Source of the DNA: an archaeon
GTDB taxonomy: Archaea > Iainarchaeota > Iainarchaeia > Iainarchaeales > CSSED10-239
Length of the DNA stretch: 64,000 nucleotides
Assembly (NCBI GenBank): GCA_023230325.1
Contig: JALNXN010000004.1
Span: 1-64,000, forward strand
Reading direction: 5' to 3'
The translations under genes and the position numbers were made by a program. Below the pieces are notes generated by a model. That model worked only from the letters and a program-made list of their open reading frames with translations, was not told the origin of the DNA and ran no database searches. Shown in pieces: positions 7,563 to 15,915 of this stretch; the first letter of the stretch is position 1; each line of letters opens with the position of its first letter.

Positions 7563-9137
7563 ATGCAAGAAAATATAGAATATATTGAACATAAATTTAT
7601 AAAACCAAGGAGTGTTCAAAAAAGACTTTATCAAGAATTGTTAACTGCTAAGGCTATTGATGACTCTACATTGGTTGTTGCTCCCACAGGCTTAGGTAAA
7701 ACAATTGTTGCTGTACTATTAATTGCTCACACTTATTCTTTTAAAAAAAACATTCTATTTTTAGCTCCAACTAAACCTTTAGTTGTTCAACATAAAAGGT
7801 CTTTAGATAAACTTTTAAATATTGAAGAAGAAAACATTATTCTTCTTACTGGACAAGTTCCAAAAAATAAAAGAAAAGAAATTTATAAAAACTTAGGGAG
7901 AATAATTTGCGCAACCCCACAAACAATTAACAATGACATTAAATTTAAATTAATTAATTTTAATGATTTTAATTTAATTATTTTTGATGAAGCCCATAGG
8001 GCAATTGGAGATTATGCATATGTAAACATCTCTTCGTTTTTTCCTAGAGAGATTAAAAGACTTGCATTGACTGCTTCTCCTGGAGGGAACAGACAAAAAA
8101 TTGAAGAAGTTGCAAATAACTTAAAAGTAAATCATATAGAGATTAGAACTGAAGATGATCTTGACGTCGTTGACTTTGTAAAAGGTGTTGATATAGAAAC
8201 TATCTTTACAGAACTAGACAACACCTCTAAACAAATATCTAAAATCTTTACTGAATTTATTGAAAAAAAGATTTCTTTTTTAAGAAAACTAAATTTAAAA
8301 ATTCCTTCCAACTACACAAAAAAACAAATGCTGATGGTCCAAGCTCAGATTTTTGAAAGACTTAAAAAAAATAAAAACAATATTCTTTTTTTAGGAATTG
8401 CAAACATTACACTTATCCTAAAGGTCTATCATGCAAAAGAGTTAATTGAAACCCAGGGTTTTTTACCTCTTAAAAATTATATTGATAATTTATTTTTGGA
8501 AAGTAAACTTCCTAAGGCAAAATTGACTTTAAAAAATTTTGTTAACTCAAAAGAGATTCTTGAAGTTTATAAATTATTATTAAATAATAAAGAGGTCTAT
8601 TCAAAAGACAAATTATTATTAAATATTTTAGAAAATTACATTAAAGATAATCCAAAATCTAGAATCCTAATTTTTAATAACTTTAGAGACACAGCAAATC
8701 ATCTTGTCTCAATCTTAAATAAAAATAAATTAATTAAAAGCACACGATTTGTTGGACAAGCAACTCGTAGTCAAGCAGATAAAGGATTAAGTCAAAAAGA
8801 ACAAATTGAAATTATTTCAGATTTTAAGAAAGGTGTGTTTAATGCTCTTGTGTGTACTTCTGTAGGTGAAGAAGGTTTAGACATTCCTTCTGTAGACTTA
8901 GTTATTTTTTATGATGCTGTAGCTTCAGAGATAAGAGCTATTCAGAGAAGAGGGCGAACAGGAAGGTTTAGTGTTGGCAAAGTAATTTTATTATTAAACA
9001 AAGACACAATTGATGAACATTATTATTGGGTATCAATCAATAAAGAAAAAAAAATGAAATCTGTTTTAAAAAATTACCACACCTACAAGCCACGCAAAAA
9101 AAAATCACAAAGTACTTTAAATGATTTTTTTAAATAA
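7563..9137 (+). CDS. hef (helicase part): Hef-type superfamily 2 helicase with C-terminal PIP box (helicase half of a split Hef)
   Basis: DNA helicase of the XPF/Hef/FANCM group that remodels stalled forks and branched DNA. Visible motifs: Walker A PTGLGKT (41-47), DEAH (142-145), ALTASPGG motif III (168-175), a helical insert at about 215-330 typical of Hef, and motif VI QRRGRTGR near 463-470. The last residues, QSTLNDFF (516-523), fit a PCNA-interacting peptide. In Pyrococcus Hef the helicase and nuclease are one chain; here the nuclease domain is a separate gene at 9669, with a DUF5680 gene between. The start ATG at 7563 has no Shine-Dalgarno sequence and may be leaderless. Confidence 0.9.
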   Translation: MQENIEYIEHKFIKPRSVQKRLYQELLTAKAIDDSTLVVAPTGLGKTIVAVLLIAHTYSFKKNILFLAPTKPLVVQHKRSLDKLLNIEEENIILLTGQVPKNKRKEIYKNLGRIICATPQTINNDIKFKLINFNDFNLIIFDEAHRAIGDYAYVNISSFFPREIKRLALTASPGGNRQKIEEVANNLKVNHIEIRTEDDLDVVDFVKGVDIETIFTELDNTSKQISKIFTEFIEKKISFLRKLNLKIPSNYTKKQMLMVQAQIFERLKKNKNNILFLGIANITLILKVYHAKELIETQGFLPLKNYIDNLFLESKLPKAKLTLKNFVNSKEILEVYKLLLNNKEVYSKDKLLLNILENYIKDNPKSRILIFNNFRDTANHLVSILNKNKLIKSTRFVGQATRSQADKGLSQKEQIEIISDFKKGVFNALVCTSVGEEGLDIPSVDLVIFYDAVASEIRAIQRRGRTGRFSVGKVILLLNKDTIDEHYYWVSINKEKKMKSVLKNYHTYKPRKKKSQSTLNDFFK

Positions 9138-9179
9138 CTATATGTTTTAAAATAAAAAATTTGTGAGGTAAAATAAAAG

Positions 9180-9641
9180 ATGATTAGCTTTATAGATTTT
9201 CTAGTAATTGCAAAAAAGAATACTTATGCTTCCTCTAGACTAACTGATTTTTTAAATAAAGATGGGTCAAAAGAATTAGTCTACGAACAGGATAATTATA
9301 AGTATGTAGATAGATATTATGGATATAATCCATTTATTGGTCAAGAGATTGTTTTTGAAAATAATAATTGTATTTGGGGTTTAAATTATTTTGGAGAGGT
9401 CTTACAATCAGAAATTTTTGAAAAAGAAGTTTATTCTTTTTTAAAATCTGCACTTTTAAAAATAGAAAACAGATCTCCTTTAAGAGGCCCCAACTATTAT
9501 AAAGAAAATAATTTAGAATATTTTTCCCAAAGCCTAGGAGATGTTAATAGATTTTCAGGAAAAGAATATGTTGATTATAAGGGAAAAACTATTTACAGGG
9601 GTTTATTTTCTGGTGGGATAATTAGAAAAAAATTAATTTAA
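9180..9641 (+). CDS. DUF5680 domain protein
   Basis: The 153-residue protein shows the pattern I associate with DUF5680: FLVIAKKNTYAS at the N-terminus, YVDRYYGYNPFIGQEIVF, IWGLNYFGEV, PLRGPNYY and a GDVNRFSGKEYVDYKGK-like end closing with SGG. It is a single cytosolic domain with no membrane segments. Function of the family is not established. It sits between the helicase and nuclease halves of Hef on the same strand with short spacing (42 and 27 bases), so cotranscription with the repair genes is likely; a link to repair is inference. The start ATG at 9180 follows GTGAGGT. Confidence 0.7.
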   Translation: MISFIDFLVIAKKNTYASSRLTDFLNKDGSKELVYEQDNYKYVDRYYGYNPFIGQEIVFENNNCIWGLNYFGEVLQSEIFEKEVYSFLKSALLKIENRSPLRGPNYYKENNLEYFSQSLGDVNRFSGKEYVDYKGKTIYRGLFSGGIIRKKLI

Positions 9642-9668
9642 AAATGCTCTTTTTAAAGTGATAATTAC

Positions 9669-10358
9669 ATGAGTTCAAAAAAAATAACAGTTGTTTGTGA
9701 TCAAAGAGAGCTTGCAAGTCAAGTTATCTTAGAATTAAGAAATCTAAAATCAGAAGAAGTTGATGTGTGTGTAACCTTAGAGCAATTGAAAGTTGGGGAC
9801 TATCAAATCACTAACGAAATTGTTATTGAGAGAAAGACTCTTTCTGATCTTGAAGCTTCAATCATTGATGGTAGAATATTTTCTCAATTACAAGATCTTT
9901 TAAAAATTCCAAAACCCTGTTTAATTATTGAAGGAGATTTTAATTTAATTAAAAATAATAAAAGTAGAATAAATAAAAATGCAATAATCAGCCTAATAAC
10001 AACAATTGGTCTAAATTATAAGATTCCAGTTTTCTTCACAAAAAATCAAAAAGAAACTGCAGAATATCTTTACATAATTTCTAAAAGAGAACAACTTGGA
10101 AATGGGAATCGTTCTTTTAAAGTAAGATATTCAAAAACCAAAATGAACTTTTCAAAAAGACAATTGTTTATTTTAGAGTCTTTCCCTGACATTGGTCCAA
10201 CTCTTGCCAAGTCAATTTTAAATCATTTTAAAACAATTAAAAATGTTGCAAACGCAAGTGTAGAAGACTTACAGAAGGTTTCTAAGCTTGGTCCAAAGAC
10301 AGCAACAAAATTAAAATATTTGTTTGAAAGAACTTTTGGGGATTGTAAAGAGCTTTAA
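9669..10358 (+). CDS. hef (nuclease part): ERCC4/XPF-type nuclease with tandem helix-hairpin-helix (nuclease half of a split Hef)
   Basis: Structure-specific endonuclease that cuts branched or flap DNA as a dimer. The nuclease motif is intact: GDY at 43-45 and IERKTLSD at 53-60, the metal-binding V/IERKxxxD signature. The C-terminal part (about 165-225) carries two helix-hairpin-helix elements (FPDIGPTLAKSIL and VSKLGPKTATKL). Size (229 aa) equals the isolated C-terminal region of Hef or a short crenarchaeal XPF. Crenarchaeal XPF usually has a PCNA-binding tail; none is seen here, but the partner helicase gene at 7563 has one. Confidence 0.92.
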   Translation: MSSKKITVVCDQRELASQVILELRNLKSEEVDVCVTLEQLKVGDYQITNEIVIERKTLSDLEASIIDGRIFSQLQDLLKIPKPCLIIEGDFNLIKNNKSRINKNAIISLITTIGLNYKIPVFFTKNQKETAEYLYIISKREQLGNGNRSFKVRYSKTKMNFSKRQLFILESFPDIGPTLAKSILNHFKTIKNVANASVEDLQKVSKLGPKTATKLKYLFERTFGDCKEL

Positions 10359-10465
10359 TTTTTATTTTAGAACTTTGATTTTATTTTCAAATTAAAATTA
10401 AGATAAAATTCAAATCATAAAAAAATTAAGATCAAGACAATTTTTTAATCAACTAAAAATTTAGA

Positions 10466-10996
10466 TTAAGACATCTTCTCTATAACTTTATTCTCTACAT
10501 CTGCATCTAAACCTACATCAGAAATTTTATAAAGTTCAAGAACTTCTTTTTTATTAAATTCAATTTCATTTATTTTAATTTCTTCTATACCCAATTCCTT
10601 TTTAATTTTATTAATCTCTTTAGAGTCAATTTTATTTTCTGACAAGGTAATTAAAAACACATTCTTATTATTTCCATTTTTTAAAAACCAATTTTTAGAA
10701 ATTCTATTAATTTGATCTGTTGCACACAAAGTAAGAATAATCTCATTCCATAAGCTTTTAGAAACATTAATTTTCTCCAGAAACTTGTTCTTTGCAACAA
10801 AGACAGCCCATTTAAGTTGTTCTAAACTAAATATTTTGTAGTTTGGAATAACTATTAGGTTAGTTTTTGATTTTTGAGATTTTTTTGCTCTTTCAATTCT
10901 TTTTAAATAGTTTTCTATATCATTAATATCTATAGAGCAATATATTATGTTTAGAAAATAGCTCTTTTTATTAGTTTTAAAAATGTATGTTTTCAT
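10466..10996 (-). CDS. cgi121: KEOPS complex subunit Cgi121
   Basis: KEOPS makes the universal t6A modification at tRNA position 37; Cgi121 binds the Bud32 kinase and the tRNA end. The 176-residue protein has the family block IFSLEQLKWAVFVAKNKF (helix), the following LWNEIILTLCATDQINRI segment and the NVFLITLS strand. The N-terminal strands are less conserved. It is transcribed away from the S8e gene, sharing the intergenic promoter region. The other KEOPS genes (Kae1, Bud32, Pcc1) are not in this window. Confidence 0.75.
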   Translation of the reverse strand: MKTYIFKTNKKSYFLNIIYCSIDINDIENYLKRIERAKKSQKSKTNLIVIPNYKIFSLEQLKWAVFVAKNKFLEKINVSKSLWNEIILTLCATDQINRISKNWFLKNGNNKNVFLITLSENKIDSKEINKIKKELGIEEIKINEIEFNKKEVLELYKISDVGLDADVENKVIEKMS

Positions 10997-11052
10997 TAAT
11001 ATATATTTAATCTATAAATTTATAAAATGTTTTAAGATGATGGTGATCAAAA

Positions 11053-11448
11053 ATGGTTGAATGGAAAAAAAAATCAAGAAGAAAAGCAACTGGTGGAATT
11101 AATAATTCTGTTAATGCAAAAACAAAATCTTTAAGTGACAGAGGTGGAACCTTTTCAAAAACAGTAGTTGATGATAATCAAAAGATATACAAGGTTAGAA
11201 CAATTGGTGGTAACCAGAAAGTAAAGATTGCAAAAGCACAAACTGCAATTGTTTCAGACTCTACAAAAACAGTTAAAGCAAAAATTTTAAATGTTGTAGA
11301 AAATTCTGCAAACAAACACTTTGTTAGACAAAAGGTAATAACCAAAGGTGCAATTATAAAAGTTGAGATTGATGGTAAAGAACAGAGTGCAAAAGTAACT
11401 TCTAGACCAGGGCAATCAGGACAAATCTCTGCAATTTTAATAAAATAA
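11053..11448 (+). CDS. rps8e: Small subunit ribosomal protein eS8
   Basis: Archaeal/eukaryotic-specific 30S protein that binds 16S rRNA. The 131-residue product has the family core VRTIGGNQKVKIAKAQTAIV, the highly conserved AKILNVVENSANKHFVRQKV and the C-terminal VTSRPGQSGQISAILI. The start ATG at 11053 is preceded by ATGGTGATC, a good GGTGAT ribosome binding site. The archaeosortase gene begins 8 bases after its stop, so the two are probably cotranscribed. Confidence 0.94.
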   Translation: MVEWKKKSRRKATGGINNSVNAKTKSLSDRGGTFSKTVVDDNQKIYKVRTIGGNQKVKIAKAQTAIVSDSTKTVKAKILNVVENSANKHFVRQKVITKGAIIKVEIDGKEQSAKVTSRPGQSGQISAILIK

Positions 11449-11456
11449 AAGAAGGC

Positions 11457-12002
11457 ATGTTTAATAAATTTTTAAAAAATTTAAAATCAGATTTAAAGAA
11501 TAAAAAGAAAGTAAGGTCATCTTATAATTTTCTTTTATTTTTTTTAATTTCTTTTTCTTTAGTTTATTTATTTCTAAATATTCCAATTATTTACAATTAC
11601 ATAAATTACTTTTTTGGAAGTCTTTCTAATTTCATTTTAAATTCTGTTTTTGGAATTGATTCTAAATTTTATTTTCTAATTAACAATTCAATTATTGAGG
11701 TTTCAAGTTTAAGTTATCCAATTATAATAACCAACCTATGCACAGGCATCTTAGAGTTTAGTATTCTTGTCTCAGCAATCATTGCAACAATTGGTGTCTC
11801 TATTAAAAAGAAACTAACGTGGGTTTTTTTCTCAACATTAATTGTGATTGTCTTTAACATAATCAGAATAAGTTTAACTTCATTTATTATTGTAAGATTT
11901 AATCTTTCCTTTGCAAATTTTGTGCATGGCTTTTTATTTAGATTATTTTTAATAATAATTGTTCTTGGAACTTATTGGTTTTTCTTAAATTCTAAAAAAT
12001 AG
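11457..12002 (+). CDS. Archaeosortase/exosortase family membrane transpeptidase
   Basis: Cleaves C-terminal sorting signals of secreted proteins and probably transfers them to a lipid. The 181-residue, multi-helix membrane protein has the invariant residues in order: Cys95 in NLCTGILE, Arg137 in FNIIRIS and His157 in FVHGFLF. The subclass cannot be told. It lies directly behind rps8e and one gene before two secreted proteins. Three large secreted proteins with C-terminal membrane helices occur in the window, but none shows a classical PGF-type signal, so its substrates are unknown. Confidence 0.85.
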   Translation: MFNKFLKNLKSDLKNKKKVRSSYNFLLFFLISFSLVYLFLNIPIIYNYINYFFGSLSNFILNSVFGIDSKFYFLINNSIIEVSSLSYPIIITNLCTGILEFSILVSAIIATIGVSIKKKLTWVFFSTLIVIVFNIIRISLTSFIIVRFNLSFANFVHGFLFRLFLIIIVLGTYWFFLNSKK

Positions 12003-12005
12003 TTT

Positions 12006-12392
12006 TTATTTATTTTCTTTAATTAATTTTTTTACTTGTTCAATTGTTGTGTATTCTAAAGGATTGATGTTATCAATTATGTATTTCATTTCCTTAAGGT
12101 CATCTACCTTTGCATACCTTCTACTAAACAACTCTAGACTTGATTCAATATTTTTTATTTTAGATTCAATGTTGTTTATCTTTTCTAAGATCTCTGTAAC
12201 TTTAGCATCAGAGAGGCTACTCTGAGAATTGTTGTTTGTAGTCTTAGATGCAATTTTTTTATTTAAGATTAATATGTTTCTACCAAGGATTTTTTCATTA
12301 TGCACTAGATATTTTATCTTTTGTCTAAGTACCAATATGCTTGACTGTAATGCCTTAATATCCTGATATATTCCTGATGATTCGTCTGCCAT
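12006..12392 (-). CDS. Coiled-coil protein, unknown function
   Basis: The 128-residue acidic/basic mixed protein has two helical stretches with heptad-like leucine/isoleucine spacing (about 10-50 and 60-95), a polar Asn/Ser/Gln-rich hinge between them, and a short globular end. No membrane segment or catalytic motif. It ends 3 bases from the archaeosortase stop, in convergent orientation. ATG at 12392 is the only good start. The family is not recognised; a structural or partner-binding role is plausible. Confidence 0.6.
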   Translation of the reverse strand: MADESSGIYQDIKALQSSILVLRQKIKYLVHNEKILGRNILILNKKIASKTTNNNSQSSLSDAKVTEILEKINNIESKIKNIESSLELFSRRYAKVDDLKEMKYIIDNINPLEYTTIEQVKKLIKENK

Positions 12393-12499
12393 AAAAATAA
12401 CCTTGGTTGTTCCTTCTATAAAATATATTATAGAATATTTTTAAAGCCTTACCTTTTTTTAAGTATCTGTAATTATCTTCAGTTACTTAATTAAATACC

Positions 12500-12507
12500 T
12501 TTATAAA
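12500..12507 (+). promoter_or_regulatory. TATA box of the tyrosine-rich protein gene
   Basis: TTTATAAA lies 46-53 bases before the ATG. A strong GGGAGGA ribosome binding site (12539-12545) precedes the start, consistent with a leader of about 25 bases and high expression. Confidence 0.55.
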
Positions 12508-12552
12508 CTATTTGTCACTTAATATATAAAACTAAAAAGGGAGGAATTTATT

Positions 12553-12921
12553 ATGAATAAAAAAATATTAATATTATTTGGATTAGTTTCTTTTTTAGCG
12601 TTGTTTGGTACAATTTCAGCAGGAAGTTTTGACATAACAGATGCTTCCTATTCATATGTTGGTTATTATCCATATGCTTACCCTTACACTTATAATTATG
12701 TAAATCAATATGATAGTTACTACAATAACTACTATTACAATCCATACAATAACTACTATTATAATCCATATTACAATTCTGTAAATCCATATACTGGTAT
12801 GACTACTTATTCAGGTTACCCAACAACCTATTATTCATACTCATATCCAACTTATAGATATTACCCAAACAACTTATCTATGGTTGTTGACAATTCTGCC
12901 TTTACTTTTAGTTGGCAGTAG
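12553..12921 (+). CDS. Tyrosine-rich secreted low-complexity protein
   Basis: The 122-residue product begins with a clear signal peptide (MNKKILILFGLVSFLALFG, probable cleavage after TISA). The mature part has 31 tyrosines plus many Asn, Pro, Ser and Thr, including two near-identical 8-residue units YNNYYYNP. There are no cysteines or charged clusters. It ends in a short hydrophobic strand (SAFTFSWQ). The strong ribosome binding site suggests abundance. No homologous family is recognised; a self-associating or cross-linked surface component is inferred from composition only. The 881-aa surface protein follows 50 bases downstream on the same strand. Confidence 0.7.
   Translation: MNKKILILFGLVSFLALFGTISAGSFDITDASYSYVGYYPYAYPYTYNYVNQYDSYYNNYYYNPYNNYYYNPYYNSVNPYTGMTTYSGYPTTYYSYSYPTYRYYPNNLSMVVDNSAFTFSWQ
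12721..12768 (+). repeat. Two tandem 24-bp repeats inside the tyrosine-rich gene
   Basis: Two adjacent 24-base units (12721-12744 and 12745-12768) differ at one base and encode the same eight residues, showing growth of the tyrosine-rich region by tandem duplication. Confidence 0.85.
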
Positions 12922-12971
12922 TTTTTTATTTTTAAAAAAGTTTTTTCATTTTTGGGAGAAGGGGTTATTTT

Positions 12972-15617
12972 ATGAATTATAAATTTTTTATAGTATTTTT
13001 TGTAATAATTTTTTTATCAGCAAACATAATTGCAATTGATTGTTCAGACTTTTCAATCTCTGGACAAACTGACATCTATGTTGATGAAGACAGATCTTTT
13101 GTTTATGATCTTTTTATTATGAATTCAATTGAGGAACCTTTAAGTTTAATCTCTATAACTACTGGTCCTTTAAATGATCTTGATTTAGATAACATCAACT
13201 ATCCCTTTACAGTGCCCTCTTACTCCACAAGAAGTGCAGATTTATTTTTTACCTCTGATACTGTTAGTTCAGATACTTCTTCTTTTTTTGATATCTACCT
13301 TGTAGGAAAATATGGGGACTTAGTTTGTGAAAAAGAATACACAGTAAACTACCATATTAAAAATAAAGAAAACAAAAGTACTGCGAATTGTTCAGATTTA
13401 AGATTTGAAAACACAGATTTTGTAATGGATGAAGATGATTGGAAATCCTTTGATGTACAATTGAAAAATATTTCCTTAGATTATGATTTTAAAATTGAAG
13501 AAGCAAAAATAAAAGACACTTCAATCTATGATGCACAAGTAAGTTATTTTCCAAGAAAAATAAATCTTGATGAATCTAAAGACATAAAGTTAAGAGTTAG
13601 TTCTAAAAAAGTTGATAACTCCAAAACTGAAAAGTCAGAACTTTATGTTAAAGGTTACATGGTAAGGGAAGGTAGAGAAGACAAACGTTGTGTATTAAGA
13701 GAACCAATTAAGATTAAAGTCCTTGACCATTTAGAAAATAGCTCTCAAGATTTAGATTGTCAAGGTATAGTTATCCAAACATCAACAATTTCACAATTAG
13801 AAAATTCTTCTAAAGATTATTCTTCTGAAGATGGTTTTTATGTTATTAACAATTCTAATAAAAAATTTAATATTAATTTTATAAACATTTCTGACAATTC
13901 AAGATTTGTAAACATTACTAAAAAGTCACTAAACAACAGTTCTCTTTTACCAACCTTTAAAAGTTTTATTAACTTTACTCTAGACACTTCTTCTGTAGAA
14001 ACTTTAGAAAAAGTAATTGGTAAAATATCATTAACTGGTTCTTTTGAAAATGGTAAAACTTGTACTTACTCAGACATAAGTTCTGATTTTAAAATAAATA
14101 TTTTAGATGGAAAAAATAGATGTTCATCTATTGGTTTTGAAAGCCAAAGAGTGGAAAATGGAGAAAACACAATTGTTGTTTATAACAACACCTCTATGGA
14201 CTTTACTGCTGATGGTTTTTTTGTAGATAACAGAAGAGGCGTAAATGTAAATGTTGTTGATGACTCTAAAAAGATAAAAGCAAACTCTAGTGAAGTTATT
14301 ACAGTTGGAGTAAATGGAACTTTAGATGGTTTTTTTAATTTACTTTTAAAAGGTAAATTTCAAGATGGTTCTTTTTGTGATTATACAGACACTTATGTTG
14401 GAAGATTTTTTTTAGAAAAATCAAATATTTTTGATCCTGACAATGAAAATAATTCTTGTGATTTTATTTTAAATTACCCTTCTAAGCTAATAACAAATGA
14501 CGACCCTAAATTAAATTTCAATTTAAATTTTAAAAACAAAACAAATAAAAAAGGGATAATTAGATTATATTCAGATGGTCTGACACTCAATACTACCTCA
14601 ATTCTCTTAACTGGAAATGATTCAATTTCTAGAAACATAATTACAAGTAATTTTGGATCCTCTAAAAAGATCTACTATGCAGTTCAATTGGAGGGCTGTT
14701 CAGAAGAAATATACTTTACTGATTTAGTTTTATCAACCCCTGATCAAGCAGATGAATATAAAATTAATTTTACATCCTTTCCTTCAAGTTTTTTAATTTC
14801 TAAAAACAAGATACTTACAAGTGTAAGTCTTGAGAATGAAAATAAAGTTGGAACTGAATTTAAATTAGTTGTAAAAGGTTTGCCAAACGATTGGAACATT
14901 TATAATAGCCAATCAGAAATTAATATTAAAGAAAAACTGGGTAATTTAAGTTATACAGAGGACTTTATAATAGAAGGAAAAGAAATTAAAAAAATCAATT
15001 ATTTATTTAGTGTACCTGACAGTTACCTAAATAGTGAGACAGAAAAGACAGTTGATTTTGAGGTGGTTGTAGACAATAAAGTTATATCAAAAGTTTCAAC
15101 AGTTATTAAAAGTGTTGTGGGAAATGAAGATATCTCTTTAGATGTGCAAACTAGTAGGATTTCAAGTAGTTTTCCTACAATTGGTGATGATAACAAGTTT
15201 GCCTCTCACTTAATTAAATTAAAGTTATCAAATAATACTGATGTTAGTAAAGGTGTAAATTTAGATTTAGAGTTACCTTTAAATTTCACAATTGAGGGAG
15301 ATAGAAATATTGTTGTTCCTGCAAATAGCTTTGTGGATTCTGAATTAAGAATTTTTTCTAATCAAGATCTATCCTCAAATTATTTAGCTACTTTAAAAGT
15401 TGTTGATTCTTTGACAGGATCTTTGCTTGTTTCAAAAGAGATTACTTTAGATTCTAAAAAGAATTTTTATATAACTGGGTTATTTAATTTTAATAGTGTG
15501 GGCAACTCTATAAAATCAATTATTTTAATTTTGTTATTTGTTCTTGTAATCTTTTATACTGGAAAAGTAATTTTTAAAAATAGTAAGAAAAAAGGGAAGG
15601 GAGAAGACTTAATTTAG
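12972..15617 (+). CDS. Large secreted surface protein with C-terminal membrane anchor
   Basis: The 881-residue protein has an N-terminal signal peptide (hydrophobic residues 4-20, FFIVFFVIIFLSANIIA), a long extracellular part rich in Asn/Ser/Thr with many possible N-glycosylation sequons, and repeated modules of about 120 residues that each begin with a cysteine (motif CSDL/CSSIG) and resemble Ig-like or NEW3-type beta-sandwiches. A hydrophobic helix (about 845-868) and a short Lys/Gly tail end it. The ribosome binding site is GGGAGAAGGGG. It follows the tyrosine-rich gene, probably in one transcript. A cell-envelope role is inferred; no enzymatic motif is seen. Confidence 0.7.
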   Translation: MNYKFFIVFFVIIFLSANIIAIDCSDFSISGQTDIYVDEDRSFVYDLFIMNSIEEPLSLISITTGPLNDLDLDNINYPFTVPSYSTRSADLFFTSDTVSSDTSSFFDIYLVGKYGDLVCEKEYTVNYHIKNKENKSTANCSDLRFENTDFVMDEDDWKSFDVQLKNISLDYDFKIEEAKIKDTSIYDAQVSYFPRKINLDESKDIKLRVSSKKVDNSKTEKSELYVKGYMVREGREDKRCVLREPIKIKVLDHLENSSQDLDCQGIVIQTSTISQLENSSKDYSSEDGFYVINNSNKKFNINFINISDNSRFVNITKKSLNNSSLLPTFKSFINFTLDTSSVETLEKVIGKISLTGSFENGKTCTYSDISSDFKINILDGKNRCSSIGFESQRVENGENTIVVYNNTSMDFTADGFFVDNRRGVNVNVVDDSKKIKANSSEVITVGVNGTLDGFFNLLLKGKFQDGSFCDYTDTYVGRFFLEKSNIFDPDNENNSCDFILNYPSKLITNDDPKLNFNLNFKNKTNKKGIIRLYSDGLTLNTTSILLTGNDSISRNIITSNFGSSKKIYYAVQLEGCSEEIYFTDLVLSTPDQADEYKINFTSFPSSFLISKNKILTSVSLENENKVGTEFKLVVKGLPNDWNIYNSQSEINIKEKLGNLSYTEDFIIEGKEIKKINYLFSVPDSYLNSETEKTVDFEVVVDNKVISKVSTVIKSVVGNEDISLDVQTSRISSSFPTIGDDNKFASHLIKLKLSNNTDVSKGVNLDLELPLNFTIEGDRNIVVPANSFVDSELRIFSNQDLSSNYLATLKVVDSLTGSLLVSKEITLDSKKNFYITGLFNFNSVGNSIKSIILILLFVLVIFYTGKVIFKNSKKKGKGEDLI

Positions 15618-15690
15618 TTTATTTTCAATTTAGAGTGTTTTTTATGCTTGTAATTGTAAAAAGAGGCTTTTAGCTTACTCTATTTGATTT

Positions 15691-15831
15691 TGGTTAAATT
15701 TTGTACCTTAATTTAGAGTAAAAAAGCAACCCATTTATAAAGTTTTCTGTTCAATTATTTATTATATAGATGTTCTATACACTGTGTGTTAACAGAATAT
15801 ATTTAACCATTTTTTGAACAAATTTGGTTAA
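15691..15831 (+). promoter_or_regulatory. TTAACCA/TGGTTAA repeats upstream of the ribosomal operon
   Basis: TTAACCA (15803-15809) and TGGTTAA (15825-15831) form a 7-bp inverted repeat with a 15-base spacer, and another TGGTTAA lies at 15691-15697. They occupy the roughly 300-base gap before L3, which holds no gene that I can see. Operator function is inference. Confidence 0.35.
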
Positions 15832-15881
15832 CATATAAATATAGAGCAGAGAGTTAATTTAATGGTTTTTAGAAATTAAAA

Positions 15882-15896
15882 TTTATAATTTATAAA
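15882..15896 (+). promoter_or_regulatory. Double TATA box for the main ribosomal protein operon
   Basis: TTTATAAT and TTTATAAA follow each other directly and end 20 bases before the L3 start codon. No Shine-Dalgarno sequence precedes that ATG, so L3 is probably translated from a leaderless mRNA. Confidence 0.6.
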
Positions 15897-15915
15897 GATA
15901 TAATGTGTATTTATT

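Noticed and set aside
12551..12790. Minus-strand frame opposite the tyrosine-rich gene
   Set aside because: It results from the repetitive TAC/AAT composition of the real gene and begins inside it without a start signal.
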